A stretch of 64,000 bases of DNA, taken from NCBI GenBank assembly GCA_019044685.2, contig JAGTXX020000012.1:1364001-1428000 (forward strand). The letters are read 5' to 3'. Numbering within the stretch: position 1 is the first letter of the stretch; each line of letters begins with the position of its first letter. Below are positions 59,042 to 64,000 of the stretch, piece after piece. The DNA comes from Nannochloris sp. 'desiccata'. Lineage: Eukaryota; Chlorophyta; Trebouxiophyceae; Chlorellales; Chlorellaceae. A program made the position numbers and the translations under genes. The notes below the pieces were generated by a model that worked only from the letters and a program-made list of their open reading frames with translations, made no database searches and was not told where the DNA came from.

Positions 59042-60702
59042 TTAAAAAGAGACCGGCACAAATTCCACCGCTGCTGCATCATTATTTTCTTTCTGTAGCA
59101 CTGGCGCAATGCAAATAGCTTGATAGGTCTCTCCCATACCATCAAGAGAATCTTCATTACCAGTAGTAACAGCATCATTATTTTCACTACCAGGGTTCAG
59201 CTCCTTCTTTTCACCATCTTTCTCTCTAGCACCACCGCCACCACCACCGGGAACACCATCTTTCTTCCTGCTACTTGTGCTTCCAACTAGTCTCCAATAT
59301 CCCTTGATAAGCCCCTCAGCTTCTTCCTCTGTACTTGAATTATCAACCAACTGCTGTAATCGAGCTTGAATACCTAAACTATGCAGCAAATGCATTTGAG
59401 AAATAGGACCATGCACCTTAACTTCAGCACCGCTGCTTTCTACAGAAGTCTTCAAGGCGCCGAAATCTACCCAGGCACTAAGATCCGCATCTCCTGGTGA
59501 ATTAAATAAACCTACAAATTTATGGTCTTTAATAGCTTGTAAACTACTTTGATATGGACCATTTTGTCCATAATCTATAAGCAACGCCGCACCACCATGA
59601 GCGGAAACTCGGCGCCCTAAAGCTTCGGCTGTTGCCATCCCTTGTGGGCAGATTTCTATCGCATTTAGTGCAGCTCTTTGCGTGATTGACAATCCTTTGA
59701 AGCGTAATGGGAGTAATGTACGTGATGCGGGGGTTGGACCAGGTGAAAGGACCATTCTAAAGTGATAAGGGCTCTCTGGTGGGGCAACATCCACCAACCG
59801 CTCACACCATCCTCGATCTGAAGTATTCTGAAATTGATGGACTGGTAAAGCGTCGAAAAATTCATGAGCTATATAGAACGTTGTGCGATTTTCTGGCACG
59901 TCTTCTAAGCTACGGTACCAGGTGACTTGTATTCCAGCAGCAGCAGTGGTGCCTGTGATAGGTGAAGTGGGGTGGTTGTCTTCAGGACAGTCACCTTGAC
60001 ATCCAAGTGCCTTCCACTGCATTTTTCTCAAAGCTGGGCTTACTTCGACCATTGCTACTGATAGCTTGGACGCAAAAGATGGAAATGCAGAGGTGCCACG
60101 CAATAAGTCTGCCATCAACGTGCCTCTCCCTGGCCCAAGCTCAACAAGGCGGAGGGCAGCAGGCCGAGGACCTTTTATTTGACTCTCTAATTGTTGCCAC
60201 ATAGCGACACACCAGATTCCAATCATTTCACCATACATTTGGGAAATTTCGGGGGAAGTAGTGAAGTCGCCTGCTGTGCCGAAGACGTCACGGCGGGTGT
60301 AGTACCCAGAAGTAGTGTTGGTGAGGGCTTCCGACATGTACTCCGCAAGAGTAATTGGGCCACCACGGAACTGTAGGAGGAGCGAACTTAATTAGAATGT
60401 TTTGAATGCATAGAACATATAGCCGACTATCCAATGTAGTAATTTTCAAAGTAAATTACAGCAATATTATAAAAAGCTACCTGGATGATTGACTTCAAAT
60501 GGCGAGCCATCTCTGTCTCTGGTTCCTTAACGGCAGGCTTGGATGATTGATTAGGTACATCCTTAGACTGGTAAAGATTCGATCTATCAATTGAGATGAA
60601 GGTTTCTTGCTCTGATGATAAATATCTAGCTGTGTGTGAGATTGCAAATGCAGGACGTAGATGGGAACCCCCACGGAGGGACTTGGCTATAGAAGTTAGC
60701 AT
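59042..60702 (-). CDS. NDUFAF7 (MidA) protein arginine methyltransferase, mitochondrial
   Basis: Exons 60702-60481 and 60370-59042 give 516 residues; the phase 0 intron joins LKSIIQ to FRGGPITLAEYMSEAL. The start MLTSIAKSLRGGSHLRPAF is a mitochondrial presequence. Family motifs in order: GYYTRRDVFGTAGDFTTSPE, LRLVELGPGRGTLMADLLR (SAM site), VEVSPALRKMQ, FYIAHEFFDALPVHQF and LLIDYGQNG. NDUFAF7 dimethylates an Arg of complex I subunit NDUFS2 early in assembly. A Gly/Lys/Glu-rich insertion (VPGGGGGGAREKDGEKKE) and an acidic/Asn patch sit near the C-terminus; the tail then resumes with a conserved strand. Confidence 0.94.
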
Positions 60703-60991
60703 TGCAACTATATGATATATTTTTCAAACTAAGGGAATGCCTCAATTTGTTTGCAGGCGGTCTTAATGACAATAGCTGGAGCACATTTTCTCTCTTTCTC
60801 ACCGCCGTGCGACGCCAGCCTCAGTCAATAAAACGGATCGTTTTTGTAAGCTGCACATAAATATTGATTGTTTTAATTCATTCGATAGAATATTTGCTCT
60901 GTAGAACAACTACTCCTATTAATTCAGGCTGAAAAGACTTCTCTTTGACCACCGAGATCGTTGGATTAGTATATCTTCTGAATGCCAGAAA

Positions 60992-62005
60992 ATGAGTGAA
61001 GTATCCCGCAACGTCGCTTCCCACGATTATGGACCAAAACGTTTCAGATGGCTGACTTTAAAACTCATCGAATGGCAAGATCCCAGCGGAAAAACTCGGT
61101 TCTGGGAGTCTTGTGAAAGAACAACAAGAGCTGCCTTTGGCGTTGACGCTGTTGCCATAGTGGTCAAAGCAATATCTAAAATATCCCCCCCTAGAATCGT
61201 GCTTGTATCCCAATACCGTCCACCTCTAGCGTCAATATGTCTAGAACTCCCAGCTGGACTTATAGATAAAGGAGAAACAGCAGAAATTGCAGCTTTCCGG
61301 GAATTATTTGAAGAAACTGGACTGACTTCGCACCGTTTAATTTCCCTAAGCCCGGTATGCTGCAGTGATCCTGGTATGACAAATACCAACATGCAATTGG
61401 CTGTCGTAGAGGTGGATCTCGACCTTCCAGAGAATAGAAATGCAGAACAAAAGTTAGATGATGGGGAATGCATCGATGTTGAGTTTGCACCTTGGGATGA
61501 TTTATTAGCCTGGTTGATGCGTAGAAAGATTGAAATGGGGTGGGAAATAGATGCACGGCTAATGTCATTTGCTGTGGGGCTAGATCTAGGTGTACAGAGT
61601 GGTAATTATACTTCTAGTGAATCAAGTTTAAATCAAGGCGGTGATGGGGCTCAAACTCGAAAACTTGATAGTCAAAATCTACTTGATAGGAGGACAGGAG
61701 TCGCTACTGCTGGTTGTGGTGCCTCTATATCATCTCTTACAGAGAAGAATGTGGCTATTAACGACTCCCCTAGCCCCAGTCATTCATGCACCACAACAAA
61801 TAATAAAAGTACGAGCTACCCACAAGGCAATCTCCGATCAGATTCTGTCCAAACTGATGTTTTGCCAGCGATGTCCCATTTACGAATTCAAGCAGCCTCA
61901 CAAGCGCATGCAGAGAATTTAAAAGAGTTTCATGCTGCTGCTGAGAACGAAAGTAGTACTAGTGTCTCTATATCAACAATGGAGACAGGAGAAGGGCATG
62001 TTTAA
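60992..62005 (+). CDS. Nudix hydrolase, ADP-sugar pyrophosphatase (NUDT5)-like
   Basis: A single exon of 337 residues. The Nudix box GLIDKGETAEIAAFRELFEETGL begins at about residue 89 and has the Gly, Glu and REL-EE-G positions. Upstream RIVLVSQYRPPLASICLELP and downstream CSDPGMTNTNMQLAVVEVD, with ECIDVEFAPWDDLLAWL, match ADP-ribose/ADP-sugar pyrophosphatases. The conserved domain ends near residue 205. The last ~130 residues are a Ser/Thr/Asn-rich extension not typical of NUDT5, of unknown role. The first ATG (60982) runs into a stop after five codons, so ATG at 60992 is the start. Confidence 0.93.
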   Translation: MSEVSRNVASHDYGPKRFRWLTLKLIEWQDPSGKTRFWESCERTTRAAFGVDAVAIVVKAISKISPPRIVLVSQYRPPLASICLELPAGLIDKGETAEIAAFRELFEETGLTSHRLISLSPVCCSDPGMTNTNMQLAVVEVDLDLPENRNAEQKLDDGECIDVEFAPWDDLLAWLMRRKIEMGWEIDARLMSFAVGLDLGVQSGNYTSSESSLNQGGDGAQTRKLDSQNLLDRRTGVATAGCGASISSLTEKNVAINDSPSPSHSCTTTNNKSTSYPQGNLRSDSVQTDVLPAMSHLRIQAASQAHAENLKEFHAAAENESSTSVSISTMETGEGHV

Positions 62006-62214
62006 AGACAGTGGCGGCAAAGCGAGAGCGATAAAGAGCGACCCCCCATGGTACACGGACGAGATCCTCAGTTAAAAATTTGATGGATAAAATCAACTAC
62101 GAATATAAACTTAACTAACTTGTTCTTTAGTTGTTCATTCTTCTATTGTTACTAAAAGGGAGAAAGAAAAGAAAAGAAGAGAAGAACACGCGGTGTCAAA
62201 AACTTAATTAATTC

Positions 62215-64000
62215 TTAATCTTCATCTTTATCCCCAGGCTGTTTCAATGCTAAATCCATTAATTTACACACATCAATACCCCCTTTCCCATCAGCTCCAG
62301 TCCCACCAGCTTCAGCATTCAAGGCCTCCAACATCGTCCTCAGCTCCTCTTCACCCATTTGCTGTCGTAAAAAGGTCATCGCAGTATGTAACTCCTCCAT
62401 TGAGATAACACCATCGTTATCCATATCTAACACACGTAATTTACTACCAATCTTCTGATCCGCATCATCTAATTCCTTCTCTACCCGCTTCAAAATACCA
62501 GTAACGCGTTCCTCTAGTCGTTTTTGACCCAACGCTTGCTCCAATCTTTCTCTATCAACAGCGAGATGCCCCTTTGTAAAGACCATACGTGCTCTTCCGG
62601 TGCTACCCAAGTTTTCGTTCAACCTCTCGATTTCTTTTTCTACTAAATCCATAAAGGCTTCGCGCTCTGTGGTTACGCCAGAGGAGCTGGAAAGCGCCGC
62701 AAGGGCTCGAAGGACCTGTCGCATTCTTGCTTCTTTCGCAACTGCTTCCTTTGATGCACGTTCTTCCTGGGACTCTCCGTCTAATAAATCAGCAAAAGAA
62801 GACGCAGCAGCTTCACGAACCACTGCAGCCGCCGCGGCAGTTGCAGCCAACTCTTGTGCAGTTGCCTTTCCTGCGGTAATCGGAAGTTCGCTGGCCACCG
62901 CCACTGCTGCCTCAGCCTCTTCTTCTTCCTTGATCAATTCTTCCTCGCGTTCTAAGATATCCAATTTGCGTCCATAGCCATGAGTATCATCAGCTTCTTG
63001 TGGTGTAGAGAACAGCTCTACATCTTCAACTGCCTCATCAGGTAAGGAAGAAAGCGTCTCACGAAGGCTAGTCACATCCGCAACCGCAGGCGCCACCTTA
63101 CCCTTTTGAGCAGCTCCCATAGGCGCTGTCACTGTAAACGCACGCGATAATAACAGTAACGAAGATGGTAATGATCTATTCAGGCTCCAATCAAGCCATT
63201 CTTCTAGTTGCTCCTTCATGAATGCAACACCACCTTCACCATAGGGTGCTCGCATTCCTCGAGCTCGACACGCTTGCCTGAGTTCATCTTCTGTGAGGTT
63301 GTCCAGCCCTTCCTCTTTAATATCCCGGTCGTCTTCTTTAATCTCTTTCAAGTGCAGACGAAGCCTGGCACGCAAGAACGCGTCAGTTCCAAAGGGTTGA
63401 ATACCAACAAATCGGCACAAGCTCACTAATTGAACTCGCTCCAAGTTGTCCAGCGTCAGTTCATCGTTGAATAATTTCGCGAATTTTAGCAACTCTGAAG
63501 GGGCTACAGTCCCGCCTGCACGCACACGTTTCATGAATTCGTATAACTCTGCAGCAGAGGTCTGCATTTCGCCAGAAGATGCGTGCGCACGCATATCGCT
63601 CGCCATTTCAGTAACTGTGTCTTGTAAGAACCGAGCGACTTCAATCCTTGCACCGACTTTCCTCTTCATATCCTCTTCTTTTTTAAGCTTATCTTCAAAG
63701 GTAGAGGGAAGCATATTCGGGAAGAGTTTCAGTGCTACGGGCAGAAGCAATTCCATAAAGGGAATGACTATAAAAACCATCATAGGGACGAGCCTGAATA
63801 TATCTGCAGTTGTACGAGTGAGCTGTTGTCTCTCACGGCGAGAAAGTGTACGGCCAGAAAGCACCTTGGAGACTAGTCGCGATGCAATTTTGACGTCTTT
63901 GCCAAGTAATTTAGTGCCCAGCCAATAGTGCTTTGCTTCTTTTTTTATTACTACCCACCAACCGGAGTAAATTGCTTTGCGCTGTGCTCGAGGTAGAGCA
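62215..64000 (-). CDS. LETM1 mitochondrial ion exchanger (5' partial)
   Basis: 594 residues visible; the coding frame continues beyond the window's end, so the presequence is missing. The visible start (KHYWLGTKLLGKDVKIASRL, then LSRRERQQLTRTTADIFRLVP) is the conserved LETM1 core, followed by the transmembrane segment (MMVFIVIPFMELLLPVAL) with its Pro kink, and the ribosome-binding-like LETM domain. A long coiled coil and Ala/Glu-rich region precede a C-terminal EF-hand (LDMDNDGVISMEELHTAM). LETM1 exchanges K+ or Ca2+ for H+ across the inner mitochondrial membrane; the EF-hand fits calcium sensing. The frame is uninterrupted here. Confidence 0.95.
   Translation of the reverse strand, partial: ALPRAQRKAIYSGWWVVIKKEAKHYWLGTKLLGKDVKIASRLVSKVLSGRTLSRRERQQLTRTTADIFRLVPMMVFIVIPFMELLLPVALKLFPNMLPSTFEDKLKKEEDMKRKVGARIEVARFLQDTVTEMASDMRAHASSGEMQTSAAELYEFMKRVRAGGTVAPSELLKFAKLFNDELTLDNLERVQLVSLCRFVGIQPFGTDAFLRARLRLHLKEIKEDDRDIKEEGLDNLTEDELRQACRARGMRAPYGEGGVAFMKEQLEEWLDWSLNRSLPSSLLLLSRAFTVTAPMGAAQKGKVAPAVADVTSLRETLSSLPDEAVEDVELFSTPQEADDTHGYGRKLDILEREEELIKEEEEAEAAVAVASELPITAGKATAQELAATAAAAAVVREAAASSFADLLDGESQEERASKEAVAKEARMRQVLRALAALSSSSGVTTEREAFMDLVEKEIERLNENLGSTGRARMVFTKGHLAVDRERLEQALGQKRLEERVTGILKRVEKELDDADQKIGSKLRVLDMDNDGVISMEELHTAMTFLRQQMGEEELRTMLEALNAEAGGTGADGKGGIDVCKLMDLALKQPGDKDED

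Noticed and set aside
1..64000. CRISPR array, prophage, insertion sequence or operon
   Set aside because: No repeat-spacer pattern, transposase or integrase seen; spliceosomal introns show this is a eukaryotic nuclear genome.

Overview
This is a stretch of nuclear DNA from a photosynthetic eukaryote, most likely a green alga or another member of the green plastid lineage. Most genes are split by short GT-AG introns (about 80 to 330 bases). Many predicted proteins carry organelle targeting presequences, and several belong to families typical of plants and algae: a TIC21/PIC1-type plastid envelope protein, a GC1 (giant chloroplast 1)-type epimerase, a plant-style YbeY-HAD fusion, a membrane-anchored AMP deaminase and a plastid-type branched-chain aminotransferase. 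SMG1 kinase is also present. Coding density is high, both strands are used, and there is no sign of operons, integrated virus, transposon or CRISPR. I cannot name the species.

Layout. 1-4,100: the 3' part of a BTB-like/cytochrome b5 protein, then two tandem secreted fasciclin-domain genes on the minus strand. 4,378-7,000: a TPR plus CS-domain co-chaperone-like gene. 7,473-10,652: AMP deaminase. 11,344-12,084: a small unrecognised, probably organelle-targeted protein. 12,332-14,108: NADP-isocitrate dehydrogenase. 14,298/14,369-15,590: SEC62. 16,013-27,973: one five-exon gene for SMG1, the nonsense-mediated decay kinase (about 3,788 residues). 28,460-30,042: PrmC/HemK glutamine methyltransferase. 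30,479-32,287: TRM1 tRNA dimethyltransferase. 32,489-33,619: GC1-like epimerase. 33,856-34,005: a possible micro-gene. 34,268-35,699: branched-chain aminotransferase. 36,029-38,402: YbeY-HAD fusion. 38,574-39,630: NECAP. 39,857-43,045: NT-C2 protein. 43,291-43,766: WW-domain tail-anchored protein. 44,047-44,298: a 57-residue membrane micro-protein. 45,214-45,972: coiled-coil protein. 46,538-49,375: proteasome RPN1. 49,740-52,186: EH-domain endocytic protein. 52,361-54,949: SR-protein kinase. 55,195-55,763: an unrecognised 151-residue protein. 55,867-57,023: MAT2B/RmlD-like reductase. 57,356-58,344: TIC21. 58,647-59,000: small cupin-like protein. 59,042-60,702: NDUFAF7. 60,992-62,005: Nudix ADP-sugar pyrophosphatase-like. 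62,215-64,000: LETM1, running off the window.

The genes are mostly unrelated housekeeping functions. Themes that recur are RNA metabolism (SMG1, TRM1, YbeY, SRPK), translation termination (PrmC), organelle biogenesis (TIC21, GC1, NDUFAF7, LETM1, SEC62 for the ER) and clathrin endocytosis (NECAP, EH protein). I found no clear undescribed multi-gene system. The most interesting points are three small or unrecognised genes visible only after splicing or inspection, a start-codon duplication at SEC62 with an apparent GC-AG intron, a dual-targeting layout at isocitrate dehydrogenase, and a perfect 19-bp inverted repeat in the PrmC/TRM1 divergent promoter. All splice sites were assigned by eye from consensus sites, reading phase and protein-family continuity.
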